Part shown: one piece after another, positions 10,678-22,258 of the stretch
Layout: every line of letters starts with the position of its first letter
Position numbering within the stretch: position 1 is the stretch's first letter
Notes under the pieces: model-generated
What the model was told of the DNA's origin: nothing
Databases searched by the model: none
What the model saw: the letters and a program-made list of their open reading frames with translations, nothing else
Position numbers and translations under genes: made by a program
Source of the DNA: Aselliscus stoliczkanus
Taxonomy: Eukaryota > Chordata > Mammalia > Chiroptera > Hipposideridae
Assembly (NCBI GenBank): GCA_033961575.1
Contig: CM066735.1
Location: forward strand, 90,775,449-90,839,448
Direction of reading: 5' to 3'
DNA length: 64,000 bases

Positions 10678-13600
10678 ATGACAATCAATATGCACCTATC
10701 AATAATCATGTTAAATGTAAATGGAGTAAATGCTCCAATCAAAAGACATAGGGTGGCTGAATGGATAAGAAAGCAAGCATATGCTGTATACAAGAGACAC
10801 ACCTCAGATCAAAAGACACATACAGGCTGAAAGTAAAGGGATGGAGTAAAGTATTTCATGCAAATGGAACTGAGAAAAAAGCTGGAGTAGGATACTTATA
10901 TCAGATAAAATGGACTTTAAATTGAAGAATATAACAAAGGACAAAGAAGGACACTTCATAGTAATGAAGGGATCAATCCAACAAGAGGACATAACCCTAG
11001 TAAACATCTATGCACCTAACATAGAAGCTCCTAAATATATAAAACAGATATTGTCAGACATAAAAACAGAGATCAACAGTAACACTATCATAGTAGGGGA
11101 CTTCAACACCCCACTGTCACCAATGGACAGATCCTCCAGACAGAAAATCAATGTGGAAACAGTGACCTTAAATGACACATTAGGCCAGCTGGAATTAACA
11201 GACATTTTCAGAGCATTTCACCCCAAAGCTACAGAATATAAATTCTTCTCAAGTGCACATAGAACATTTTCTAATATAGACCACATGTAAGGCCACAAAA
11301 AAAGTCTCAATAAATTTAAGAAGATTGAAATCATTTCAAATGTCTGCTCTAACCACAATGCTATGAAACTAGAAATCAATTTTAAGAAGAACCCCAGAAA
11401 GCTGTCAAATAAATGGAGGCTAAATAACATGCTACTAAATAGCAAGTGGGTCACAAATGAGATCAAGCAGGAAATCAAAAGATACCTCGAGACAAACGAA
11501 AATGAAAACACTACGACCCAAAATCTCTAGGATGCTGCGAAAGCAGTCCTAAGAGGGAAGTTTATAGCAGTGCAGGCCTACCTAAAGAAGGAAGAAACAT
11601 CTCAAATGAACAGGTTATCCTTACACCTAAGGGAACTGGAAAAAGAACAGCAAAAGAAGCCCAAGGGGCATACAAGAAAGGAGATAATAAACGACCAGAG
11701 TGGAAATAAACAATATAGAGAACAGAAAAACAATACAAAAGATCAATGAAGCCAAGAGCTGGTTTTTTGAGAAGATAAACAAAATTGACAAACCTCTAGC
11801 CAGGCTCATCAAAAAAAAAAAAAGAGAGAGGACTCAAATTAGTAAAATCAGGAACGAAAGAGGAGAAATGACATCACAGAAATACAAAAAATTCTAAGAA
11901 ATTACTATGAGCAACTATATGCCAACAAATTTGACAATCTGGAAGAAATGGATAATTTTCTAGAAGCATACAACCTTCCAAAGCTAACTCAAGAAGAAAC
12001 AGAAAATCTAAATACCCTGATTACTACCAAGGAAATTGAATCAGTAATTGACAAGCTCCCAAAAAACAAAAGCCCTGAACCAGATGGATTCACAAGTGAA
12101 TTTTATCAAATATTCAAAAAAGAAATATCACGTATTCTTCTCAAACTATTCCAAAAAATCCAGGAGGGAAGCCTCCCAAACTTTTTATGAAGCCACTATC
12201 ACCCTGATTCCAAAACCAGATAAAGACAACACAAAAAAGGAGAACTACAGGCCAATCTCCCTGATGAATATAGATGCAAAAATTCTCAATAAAATATTAG
12301 CAAACAGAATTCAGCAATATATTAAGAAGATCATACATCATGATCAAGTGGGTTTCATCCCTAGTACGCAAGGCTGGTTCAACATCCGTAAACCAATTAA
12401 TGTGATACACCACATCAACAAAATGAAGACTAAAAATCACATGGTCATATCAATAGATGCAGAAAAAGCATTTGACAAAATCCAACAGCCATTTATGTTA
12501 AAAACCCTTAGCAAAGTGGGAATACAGGGATCATATCTCAATATAATAAAAGCCATATATGATAAACCTACAGCTAACATTGTACTCAATGGGGAAAAGC
12601 TAAAACCATTCCCCTTAAGATCAGGAACAAGACAAGGCTGTCCACTTTCTCCTCTTTTATTCAACATAGTGCTTGAAGTTCTAACCACAGCAATCAGACA
12701 ACAAAAAGAAATAAAAGGCATCCAAATTAGCAAGGAGGAAGTAAAATTGTCATTATATGCAGACAACTGATACTGTATATAGAGAACCCCAAAGACTCCA
12801 TCAAAAAACTATTGGTACTGATAGACAAATTCAGTAAAGTAGCAGGATATAAAATCAATGTTCAAGAAATCAGCGGCATTTGCATATACCAATAATAAAC
12901 TAACGGAAGGAGAAATTAAGAAAAATGTCCCATTTACAATTGCTTCAAGAACTATAAAATACCTAGGAAAAATTTAACCAAAGAAGTAAAAGATCTGTAC
13001 TCAGAAAATTATAAGACACTGAAGAAAGAAATAAAAGAAGACACAAATAAATGGAAACACCTACCATGCTCATGGATAGGAAGAATTAATATAGTTAAAA
13101 TGTCCATACTGCCTAAAGCAATATATAGATTCAATGCAATTCCTATCAAACGACCAAGGGCATTTTTCACAGAAATAAAAAATATAATCCTAAAATTTAT
13201 ATGGAACCATAAAAGACCCAGAATAGCCATGGCAATCCTAAGAAATAAGAACAAAGTCGGGGCAAATCACGCTACCAGACATCAAAACATACTACAAGGC
13301 TACAGTAATCAAGACAGTATGTATTGGCATAAAAACAGGCACATAGATCAGTGGAACAGAACAGAGAGCCCAGAAATAAATCCAGGCATTTATGGACAGT
13401 TAATCTATGACAAGGGAAGCAAGAATTTACATTGGAGTAAAGATAGTCTATTCAATAAATGGTGCTGGGAAAATTGGACTGACACATGCAAAAAAATGAA
13501 ACTGGACCAGCTCCTTACGCCATATACAAGAACAAATTCAAAATGGATTGAAGACTTAAATGTAAGACCTGAAACCATAAAATTCCTAAAAGAAAATATA

Positions 13601-14457
13601 GGGAATATATTTGCAGACATTACCCAGAGCAATATTTTTACTGATACATCCCTGCGGGCAAGGGAAGTAAAAGAAAACATGAACATATGGGATTATATCA
13701 GACTTAAAAGTTTTTCACAACAAAGGAAACCATCAATAAAACAAAAAGGAAGCCTACTGAATGGGAGAATATATTTGCCAATGATATATCTGATAAGGGG
13801 TTAATATCCAAAATTTATAAAATACTCATACAACTCAACACCAAAAAAACAAACGACCCAATTAAAAAATGGGCAGAAGATATGAAGAGACATTTCTCTA
13901 AAGAGGACATACAGAAGGCCAATAGGCATATGAAAAAATGTTCAATCTCACTGGTCATTAGGGAAATGCAAATAAAAACCACCATGAGATACCACCTCAC
14001 TCCAGTCAGAATGGCTATCATCAATAAATCAACAAACAACAAGTACTGGTGGGACTGTGGGGAAAAGGGGACCCTGCTGCACTGTTGGTGGGATTGCAGA
14101 TTGGTGCAGCCACTATGGAAGTCAGTATGGAGGTATCTCAAAAAACTGGAAATGGAACTACCTTTTGACCCAGCAATTCCACTCCTAGGTATTTATCCTG
14201 AAAAACCCAAGACACTTATTCAAAAAAATTTATGCACCCCTATGTTCATTGCAATGCTATTTACAATAGCTAAGACTTGGAAACAACCAAAATGCCCATT
14301 GGTAGATGACTGGATTAAGAAACTGTGGTACATTTATACAATGGAGTATTACTCTGCTATAAAGAAGAATGAAATCGTACCATTTGCAATGATATGGATG
14401 GATCTAGAGACTATTATGTTAAGTGAAATAAGTCAGTCAAAAACAAATACCATATGA
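10678..14457 (+). pseudogene. L1 ORF2p (endonuclease + reverse transcriptase), multiply disrupted
   Basis: ORF2p nicks target DNA and reverse-transcribes L1 RNA. The AP-like endonuclease starts at 10678 with 'LNVNG'. It shifts frame before 'QETHL' (about 10790), again near 10905, then shows 'GDFNTPLSP' and a stop at 11288-11290 just after 'NIDHM'. A further stop follows in 'QNL-stop-DAA'. The reverse transcriptase is read at 12048-12770 ('[11 protein letters not shown]', 'HDQVGFIPS', '[13 protein letters not shown]', '[14 protein letters not shown]') and ends at 'YADN-stop' (12756-12770), so the catalytic YADD box is altered and the frame lost. The C-terminal part is open at 13100-13804 and 13882-14457. 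In the Cys-rich motif the first Cys is Tyr (tac, 14044-14046); the Cys, His and Cys at 14056, 14080 and 14095 remain. Non-functional. Confidence 0.95.
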
Positions 14458-14999
14458 TCTCACTTATATGTGGAATCTGAAAAACTGAAAGAATGAGCAA
14501 AGTAAACAGAAACTGTCTCATAGATATAGAGGAAAAACAGGGTTGCTAGTTGGGAGGGGGGTGGGGATGAGGGTGAAGGGGAAGGGATTAGACAGCAAAA
14601 ATAGGCAACTACAATATTGCCACAGGGATATGAAAGACAGTTCGGGGAATATAATTAATAATGTTGTAAATATTTTGTGGGGTGTCAGGTGGTCATATGT
14701 CTTGTTAGGGAGACCATTTCATGGATGGAGTAGAGGCTTGATCACTGCACTGCTGAAGCTGAGGTTGTATAATATTGCATACCAACTGTAATTGAATATA
14801 TAGATAGTCACAGGATGTGGATTATAATGTGGAAGGAAGTCAGAGGAAGTGTAATAGATATATATGATATGGGGGGGAGGAGTGGGGAGGCTAAATGGGG
14901 GAGGGTAGTTGTCACTTTGAGGGGTAAAAAGTTTAACTATTGTACTGTGTTGTACACCTGAAACTAATTTAAAATAAATAAATTAATTTTAAAAAAAGC
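14458..14999 (+). other. L1-A 3' UTR with G-rich tracts and A-rich end
   Basis: Follows the ORF2 stop. Contains two G-run clusters (about 14549-14586 and 14866-14910) of the kind expected in L1 3' UTRs. It finishes with 'gttgtacacctgaaac', 'aaaataaataaatt' and a short A-run immediately before the TSD. Confidence 0.88.
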
Positions 15000-15026
15000 A
15001 TATAGTTTAGAAGATAAAAAATAGTT

Positions 15027-15117
15027 GTTTTGACGTCTACATGCTGAAACCCAAATGTTTTCATAAAGAATGTTTCAGTTTAATTCTCTCATAAGGAATA
15101 TTTCAATTTAATTTTTT
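15027..15117 (+). repeat. Direct repeat unit A' with internal 28-bp tandem duplication
   Basis: Matches 7679-7742. In addition the block 'cataaagaatgtttcagttt' (15062-15089) is followed at once by a diverged second copy 'cataaggaatatttcaattt' (15090-15117), which the upstream partner lacks. Confidence 0.7.
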
Positions 15118-15376
15118 ATTGTACCATATTTCTGCAGAATATTAATATAAGTGTGATTCATTGACCTCATTCATTCATTATGAAAATAGAGTAGCAACTT
15201 ACATTCATCGTGAATGGACTTATTATGAAAGTAATTTGCAAGTTATATGAAGTCCTTATTTTCTAAAATAAATTACATATTTTATTCACATTGCAAACTA
15301 ATTATCATTTTAAAAGTCTTAAGCCATATTCCTCATTTTACAAATTTTGCTTTGTATAAATCTCTCAAGTTACTTA

Positions 15377-15890
15377 CAGTAATCCCCCTTATCCATAATG
15401 GATATGTTCTAAGACCCTCAGTGGATGCCTGAATATGCTGATAACACTGAACCCTAAGTATACTATGTTTTTTCCAATACATAGAGACTTTTTCACTTAA
15501 AGGAGGCGCTTTACAGCTTCCTTTGGTGTATCGATATTGGCAGCATCACTACTCTTGTACTTTGGGGCCATTATGAGGTAAAATAAGTGTTGCGTGATCA
15601 CAAGCACTGCAATACTGCAACAGTCGATCTGATGATGAAGATGGCTACTTCAGTGTATAACGGGCAGGAGCATATGCAATGTGGATGTGCTGGACAAAGG
15701 GACGATTCACGTTCCAGGTGGGTCACAGCAGGACATCGTGAGATTGCATCAAGCTACTCAGAATGTCATGCAATCTAAAAGTTCTGGATTGTTTATTTCT
15801 GGAATTTTCCATTTAATATTTTCAGAACACAGTTGACCACAGGTAATTGAAACCGCAGAAAGTAAAACTATGGATAAGAATGGACTTCTA
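15377..15890 (-). mobile_element. Tigger1-like transposon, internally deleted, both ends present
   Basis: The left terminus 'cagtaatcccccttatcc' starts just after TA (15375-15376). The right terminus, 'ggataagaatggacttcta', ends at 15890 before TA (15891-15892). The inverted repeats and TA duplication are those of pogo/Tigger elements. On the minus strand the transposase start codon lies near 15570, followed by about 25 recognisable codons. The frame is then joined to the 3' UTR block with 'aacatagtatac'. At 514 bp it lacks nearly all transposase and the DDE catalytic domain. Confidence 0.85.
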
Positions 15891-15892
15891 TA

Positions 15893-17690
15893 TATCTTTA
15901 ACATAAAAAGTTACTTCATGTATATCTACCCAGCAGAATTATAATTATGCCACTTACATAAAGCTTGAAATAAAAGAAAGAATTCTCACTTAGTACATTC
16001 TATATTTAAATGCAATTTTCTTTCCCTCTCTGATTTCTATATTCCTGCCTTGACCCTGGGAAACTGTGAAATCATCTTCTGTTTTCTTTTCTATTTTTGT
16101 ACTATGTCATTTTTTAAACTCTAAAATGCAACATAGAATTCAAGCAGCATGGTAAGAGCTTTAAATATAATGTGAAACCCTCTTTGGAGATATAAAATCC
16201 ATCACCCAAAGCAGGTTTTATGTACTTCTTATGTAGTAAGACTCATAATCCTGTTTATTACTGAAAACAGATCAGTACAATTTAGTTTCCCAGGGGAAAG
16301 AAAAGAGCTCCATTTATTACTCATAGAGATGCCCCAAACAATAAAGTCTGTCATTCTTTAGCAGCTCTAATTGAGCAGCCAGAGGATGCTGCTGCTAGAG
16401 CAAAATTTACCAACAAAAGCAATAGAACCAAATTGCTTAGAAATGACATTAACATGGACTGGGAATGACTATAAGGGGGTGTCAGGAGGAAGCAAAGGAA
16501 CAGGTTCACTCCTGCTGCTCCTTCCCTTCCCTGGTTCCACAGGCCTCCCCTCTGAAGACAGATGACTGGTATTTGGAATTCTCAAATGCAAGGCTTTGAC
16601 CTTTTTAATATTTTACAATGTAGTTTCACAAAGAATCTCAATTTCAACAATTATGCCATTTAAATCGCATTTGGGAACATGATGAAAGGTTTAGTGTTGG
16701 AAAAGAAAATCTTGAATGTTAGTGTGGATTAGTAGATCCTAAACTTAAATAATAAAAGTACAACCTAGGGATCATTCATAAAGATAAATGAAAACTAAAA
16801 ATTTGAACAAAAGTGTTGATGCTTTAACCTGTAAATGAATGTTTATTGATAAAGAATAACAGATGTCAGACATAAATGCCTTATGCAAACTTAGTTAACT
16901 GTGTCTAAAGTTTAAAATTTTTAGTTGTCTAGAAATAGCTAAGATCAAACCAGTGTTATCTTCCTTGATATATATATAAATTATCAGTAAACTATTAGGT
17001 TACCTTTAATTACACTTCATATTTATTTTCCTTAAAAATTAAATCTATGAGGTAGAAATAGAGTAGATATTAACAAGTAGTGCAAGAAAATTTTCTGTAT
17101 GTGGAAGATGGCAGGGCTTCCATAAGAGCTTCAAGGCATCTAAGATTTTTGTTGTTTTCTATGAAATAAACAAACAAAAATGTAGCCAGTGTGAAGCCAC
17201 AAAATTAAGAATGCAAAAAGATACCTTAATTCTATGTTCTTTAAATCGATTTACCATTCTGGTAGGATATTCAACCTCAGCCATTCTAAGGTTCCCCAGC
17301 TCCCCCCTACCCAACTATAGAGGATGGGCCAATCTTCAGTGGTTATGTGTGAGTGCAGGGAGGCTTTGGAAAGATCTCTTTATCATCATCAAGTTGACTT
17401 GCACAGATTTCCTTCCTCCTAGACTCAAACTGTCTTGGTTCACACAGGCACTCCTATTCTATCCTATTTCTATGTCTTTGGGGCATAGAAATATTTGCAG
17501 ACACTGAGAGTCCAGGCTTAGAATATGGAACCCCTAGATGTACCACATGACCACTACCTGCTGTGATCTGGCTATATAGCAGGATGATGGCACAGAGCAT
17601 TCACTCTAGCTTGTTGCCAGTAACAATCATTTTCATGGCATCTGGCTGCATCATTATCAGCCACAGAATGAACTGGCAACCAGTCTCCAA
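15893..17690. other. Apparently single-copy sequence
   Basis: No repeat family recognised in most of this stretch and no exon-like frame with recognisable protein content. A moderate open frame at 16371-16565 and another at 17211-17507 lack any family signature. Nothing here can be called a gene from sequence alone. Confidence 0.45.
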
Positions 17691-17699
17691 AGATGGTCC

Positions 17700-18110
17700 C
17701 TACAGGAACCATGTCTCCTGGTATTCAGACCCTTGTGTGGTCTCTTCTACAATGAATGGGGCTGACCATATGATTCACTTGAATCAACAAGGTATGGCAG
17801 AAGTGATGCTGCACCAGACCTCCATGTAAGCCCAAAGGGTTGGCAGCTTCTAACACTGAAAAATTGAGAGCCATACCCAACATGCACAAAATCCAAATAC
17901 CATGTGGATGGATCATAGGGAGATGACCAACAGAGAGAGGGAGGCCTAAAACCATTTGTAGAGAGACAGAGGAACTGTCCTGCCTCCTGGCCTTCCAGCC
18001 ATCACCCCCAGGACCAGTGAATGAAACCTTCTTAGATGTTCCAGTCCTGGCCACCGTCTGACTGCAGCTGCCCAAGAGAATCCAACTGAGACCAGCCCAA
18101 AAATACAAAT
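17700..18110 (+). mobile_element. MLT1-type MaLR LTR
   Basis: Contains 'gtattcagacccttgtgtgg', 'tatggcagaagtgatgctgc' and 'ttcttagatgttccagtcc...ccaccgtctgactgcagctg', which match the order of blocks in MLT1-type LTRs of the ERVL-MaLR class as I remember them. Solo LTR, no internal retroviral genes visible. Confidence 0.65.
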
Positions 18111-18199
18111 AAATACAAATAAAAATCTATTCATCTAAGCACCAGTTAATACACAAGATACAGTAGACTCTAGGGTGGCCAGTAGATAGGGGTAAGCCA

Positions 18200-18290
18200 G
18201 TTGGGCAGTTCAAGTTTTGATAGAGGTGACCAGCTGATTTTCTATCAGTGTCACCTGGATTTGCCCCCAGAAATGACTCAGTAAGAAAAA
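18200..18290 (+). repeat. Direct repeat unit B (partner at 19785)
   Basis: 'gggcagttcaag...gatagaggt' and 'cacctggatttgcccccaga' recur in the same order at 19785-19870 with moderate divergence. Confidence 0.5.
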
Positions 18291-18479
18291 CATGAGAAAT
18301 AACAAAATGGTCATTTTAAGCCCAAAATTTTAGAAAGGTTTGTTTTGTAATAGTAGATAAACCAAAACGAACAGAGAAAAGATGTCTACCATCTTGTGCT
18401 AAATACTTACTGGGTAACAAATACTGCTTTTATCCATTCTTCACCCACTTCAACTTTCTCTGTTACTCTATTGCCTACC

Positions 18480-19270
18480 ACATGCCGCTAGAGTGTCCCA
18501 GCACGATGTGCACTTCTGCTCATTTCTCCTCTTTGGCTCTACAGGCACAGAAGAGCGAAGTCGGCCTGTTGGATGTCAGAGAACAGACTCACGCCTGCTG
18601 ACAGCCACTATGGGGCTGCAGCCCTTCACTCCATGTGTGGTCCAAGAAGGCTGGTCAGGTACAAACAGTAAAGGCTCTGGCTGGGGAACTTGCGGTGGCC
18701 AATGCATGGCTGGGGCTCACTAGTGGGCGTCCTAGCTCTCATCTCTCCCTGCAGGACACATGTCTCCCCATGAGGTAGAGGGACCCTGGCCAAGACCCCA
18801 AGGCACCCTTGGTCCCCGCTGAGATGCCTTCATTCCTGACAACTGCTGGGAAAAGTGGCTTCAACTATATGAACCCACCTGCTTCCACCCTTGGGACGAT
18901 AGGGGATTTGTGGAGAGAAATCCACAATTTCAACACTTTCAAGACCCCTTCTTCATGCCTTTGTGGTGGGGGGTGGGGGCAGGGTCAATTGTGAAGTTCC
19001 GGGTCAGTGGATGTCTCGCCCCCAGATCCTCTGCGGGTATAGTTCCATCCCCAGGCCCATGGTGGTGGGGCTTTGGCTCCCTGTGTGTTGCCTGCCCCTC
19101 CCTGTCTACTGTCCCGACAGCACCTCTCACACTCTACCCTGCAAATCCCTTCTCCTGGGCATCCAGGGGTCCTCCAGCATTTGTAACCCTGGCCCTTTTC
19201 CTACCTCCCCCAGCTTCAGCTACATACAGGCTTGGCTTCCTTTCCTCAGCTGCACACTGGCATCGCCCTA
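18480..19270. other. GC-richer single-copy island
   Basis: This is the most GC-rich non-repeat stretch in the window, with C-rich blocks and a pyrimidine-plus-AG before 'gcacagaagagcg' at ~18545 that could pass for a splice acceptor. Several overlapping frames are open but none shows recognisable protein similarity. It could be a regulatory element or an unrecognised exon. I cannot support either. Confidence 0.35.
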
Positions 19271-19379
19271 GAGCTGTCTGAAAAACAACCACTCCTGATG
19301 GTTCTCTTTGCTATGCAGGAAATTATTCGAACAATTGACAAAATCTTAATCAGGTCTATAGATTAAATAGTAGTATTTT

Positions 19380-19612
19380 TAAGCTCCTGAATTTTAATAA
19401 TTGTTCCGTGGTTACGTCCCAGAATTTCTTGTATTTGGGAAATACACACAGAAGCATTTTGAGTTAAAAAACATCATATCTGAAACTTAAGAAGGCTCAG
19501 AATAATTATATATGGGGGCACTTTGGGTGTAGGATGTCTGGGAATTCTTTACACTACTACAATTTTTCTGTAAGTCTGAAGTTATATCAAAATTAAAAAT
19601 TATAAAAAAACA
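19380..19612 (+). mobile_element. Old L1 3' end
   Basis: The run 'ctgaattttaataattg', 'ggaaatacacacagaag', 'acttaagaaggctcag', 'tatatatgggggc' and 'tttttctgtaagtctgaag', ending in an A-rich tail, is the familiar 3' terminus of L1M elements. Confidence 0.75.
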
Positions 19613-19784
19613 AACAAGACATCATGCCTGGATCCCACTGAAACCTTAATCCGGATCTCTGGAGGGTAGGGCCTAGACATCATCAGTACTTTATATCTTC
19701 CAAGCGATTCCACTATAGAGCTGGAATTAAAATGCTGAACAAAACCTGCCAGACTAGGGAAGCCAAGAGTTAGGTGTGGGCCCA

Positions 19785-19870
19785 CTCGGCAGTTCAGATA
19801 GAGGTAGACAGTTATTTTCTTTTGAAAGCTGATTCCCTACCAGCATCTCCTGGATTTGTTCCCCAGAAAT
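19785..19870 (+). repeat. Direct repeat unit B'
   Basis: Diverged second copy of the unit at 18200-18290, including 'ggcagttcagatagaggt' and 'ctcctggatttgttccccag', with an extra short insertion between the two blocks. Confidence 0.5.
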
Positions 19871-20727
19871 CTAGACAAATGACACCTAGTTGACAAACAA
19901 CATTATTTTAAAACAACCACAAGCACTACTGTTAGTAGAATGGAATGATGCCTTGTTATATGATGCTGAGTAAGGACACCGATTACCCCCACTCCCACAC
20001 CACCAGGCACAGCTCCTTAAATTATCAGCTCAATCCACCCTTCATCCCCTGGGGTTTCACTCCCTTGAATAAGAATCATCCATACTTTTCTCACTGCATC
20101 TTAAAGACATCAAAGTTTTTACAGTTTTGATGGCATGAGTCACTTTTAGGAATTTTTTTTCTCTAGCCTGAGCATTTTCAAGTAGATTTTACACGTGCAG
20201 CATATTTTCAAGCCTGAGTTGAAAGAAATCTTGCAGCATAACATTACATAAATGCTTCCCAGTTGCTACAAGATTCTGAAGTTGGCAATGAATTTATTTG
20301 TCACCAGAATGTAAATCTTCTTCACAGAAACGTGTGGGTTTTTAGCATACATGACTGCTATGGTCAACATTTATTCTACTAAGAACTTCAACTCCACTAC
20401 ACCCTCCTCAGTGGGGCAGCTTTGCACCCAGGCTGGCTCACCTTATGGTCCTAGGATGGTCACAGAAGCTCCAGGCCCACAGGCAGACTCAGCAAGGTGA
20501 AGAGAAAGGGGAGAATGTGTCTTCCTTGTGTTCTTAGGGCGGTACATGATTCTCAGATTCCACCTGCAAGATTATCTTTGCATCCTGCAGGCTGCAATTG
20601 GGTCACACTCTTGGTTTTTAATCCGAACCCTGGCAAGGGGATATGTTTGCTGTTGATGCTCCTCCTGCAGCTGGAAATGAGGTCAGCGTCCCCCAAAGTC
20701 TGACTCCACAGAGAAGCAGAGCTGACA
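19871..20727. other. Unassigned, apparently single-copy sequence
   Basis: No gene or nameable repeat seen. Confidence 0.45.
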
Positions 20728-20860
20728 TCACCTGAGGGTTTTTCAGAAATGCAGGTTCTCAGCTCCTCCCCAGAGTGGCTGAATCAGATTCTGCACTTAG
20801 CTGTATAGATCCTCAAGTGATTCATATGCACACTGAAGCTTGAGACACACTGCCCTAAAG
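20728..20860 (+). mobile_element. MER5A-like non-autonomous hAT relic
   Basis: 'atcacctgagggtttttcag', 'gaatcagattctgcac' and 'cacactgaagcttgag' follow the MER5A block order. Short, diverged, non-coding. Confidence 0.6.
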
Positions 20861-21009
20861 GAGGGTGGAAGTAGATATGCAAATAAAAGATGAACAGGTT
20901 TCATGGGAGGAAAAGTGACTGGAGTAAACAGCCCCTGGGCAGGACTACACTGTGCTACCATATCATTTATTTACAATAACAGTGCTTCTAATGGCATATG
21001 AATGCTGCA

Positions 21010-21372
21010 ATGAATGGAATATGTGTGTTCCCCCAGAATTCACATGATGAAATTCTAACCACCACTGTGATAGTTTTAGGAGGTGGGATCTTTGGGAGGT
21101 AATTAGGATATGAGAGTGGAGCCTTCATGAATAGAATTAGTGCCCCTATAAAAAGGACCCAGAGAGCTCTCTTGCCCTCTACCTACCATGTGAGGACATG
21201 ATGAGAAGACTGCCATCTACACACCAGGAAGAGGGCTGTCACCAAGAACCCTACCATGCTGGCACTCTGACCTTAGACTTCCAGCCTCCAAAACTGTGGG
21301 AGATAAATTTCTGTTGTTAATAAGCCACCCATTCTATGCTTCTTTATTATAATAGCAGCCTGAATTAAGAGA
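21010..21372 (+). mobile_element. MLT1A-like MaLR solo LTR
   Basis: Consecutive recognisable blocks: 'gaaattctaaccaccactgt', 'taggaggtgggatctttggg', 'gaatagaattagtgcccct', 'ccatgtgaggacatgatgag', 'gacttccagcctccaaaact' and 'gataaatttctgttgtt'. Together these give almost the complete MLT1A/MST-type LTR. No internal gag or pol is present, so it is a solo LTR. Confidence 0.85.
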
Positions 21373-21799
21373 AATTTCTAAGGTTTAATAAACATTCCAA
21401 CCTCTTAAGACCAAGGACATTATTGATGTTTTCTTAATATTAGTGCATTTTATCCTCTATGGTTGTAACTGAGGGTCAAAGGCATATTTAACAGCATAAT
21501 AAATGAACTGAAAGACAATTTTATTTTTAAGAAATATTTTTAAAAATACACTCTGTAACTTCTGTCCAGTGCTTTTAACAGTAATAACCTGGAAGGAGAA
21601 TCCTCTGCTACTAAATGCAAACCTTCTTTTTGCTACTAACTTTGATAGAGGTTTTCACAGTGATTATTTTATTTTCTTCCTTTGACTAGTTTGAATTTTA
21701 ATGTAGAGGGTTGTGAGTCTCAGCCCACACATTCACAAGATAGTTTTATTTCATTGTAACTAAATTTAATTTCTCCGTTGAGCACTCAACCCACTGGAT
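21373..21799. other. Unassigned AT-rich sequence
   Basis: No gene or nameable repeat seen. Confidence 0.45.
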
Positions 21800-22258
21800 G
21801 GTAGGTGTGGTAAGCTGACATATGGCCCTTCAAAGATGTCCATGTCCTGATCCCTAGAATGTGTGAACGTGTTACCTTATATGGCAAAAAGAAGGACTTT
21901 GTACATGTGATTAAGTTAAGGATCTTGAGATGAGGAGGTAATCCTGAATTACCAGGTGTGTCTGAGGTAATCACAAGTGTCATAAGAGAGAAGGCACTGT
22001 GAAGATAGAAGCAGAGAGAGAAGATGCTATGTGGCTTTGATGGTAAAGAAAAGACCTTTGAGCTAAAGCATGTAGGTGGTTATTAGAAGCTGGAAAAGTC
22101 ACAGAAACAGATTTTCTTCTAGAGCCTCCAAAGGAACACAGCCCTGCAGACCCATTTGTGACATGCCCTCCAGGATGGTTAGATAATAAGCATGTGTGGT
22201 TTTCAGGTCCTAAGTATATGGTAATTTGTTACAGCAGCAATAGAAAATTTACATAGTA
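21800..22258 (+). mobile_element. MLT1-type MaLR LTR
   Basis: 'atgtccatgtcctgatccct', 'tgattaagttaaggatcttg', 'agaagctggaaaagtcac', 'cagccctgcagaccc' and 'ggtaatttgttacagcagca' are the ordered landmarks of this LTR class. It lies ~430 bp after another MaLR LTR in the same orientation but is a different subfamily, so the two do not bound one provirus. Confidence 0.75.

Larger units (their letters stand above)
8840..15010 (+). mobile_element. Full-length LINE-1 insertion with 11-bp TSD (L1-A)
   Basis: The element proper spans 8851-14999. The target-site duplication 'atatagtttag' is at 8840-8850 and, immediately after the A-rich 3' end, at 15000-15010. All four parts are present: 5' UTR (8851-9760), ORF1 (9761-10625), ORF2 (10678-14457) and 3' UTR (14458-14999). 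Both ORFs carry frameshifts and stops, so it is now inactive. Because the TSD is still exact and the reading frames can be followed over long stretches, it is much younger than the L1M relics elsewhere in the window. Confidence 0.93.

Noticed and set aside
17725..18134. 127-codon antisense frame
   Set aside because: Antisense to an MLT1-type LTR; no protein similarity recognised.
21010..22258. Two same-strand LTRs as a possible provirus
   Set aside because: The LTRs are different subfamilies, only ~430 bp separates them, and no gag/pol words occur between.
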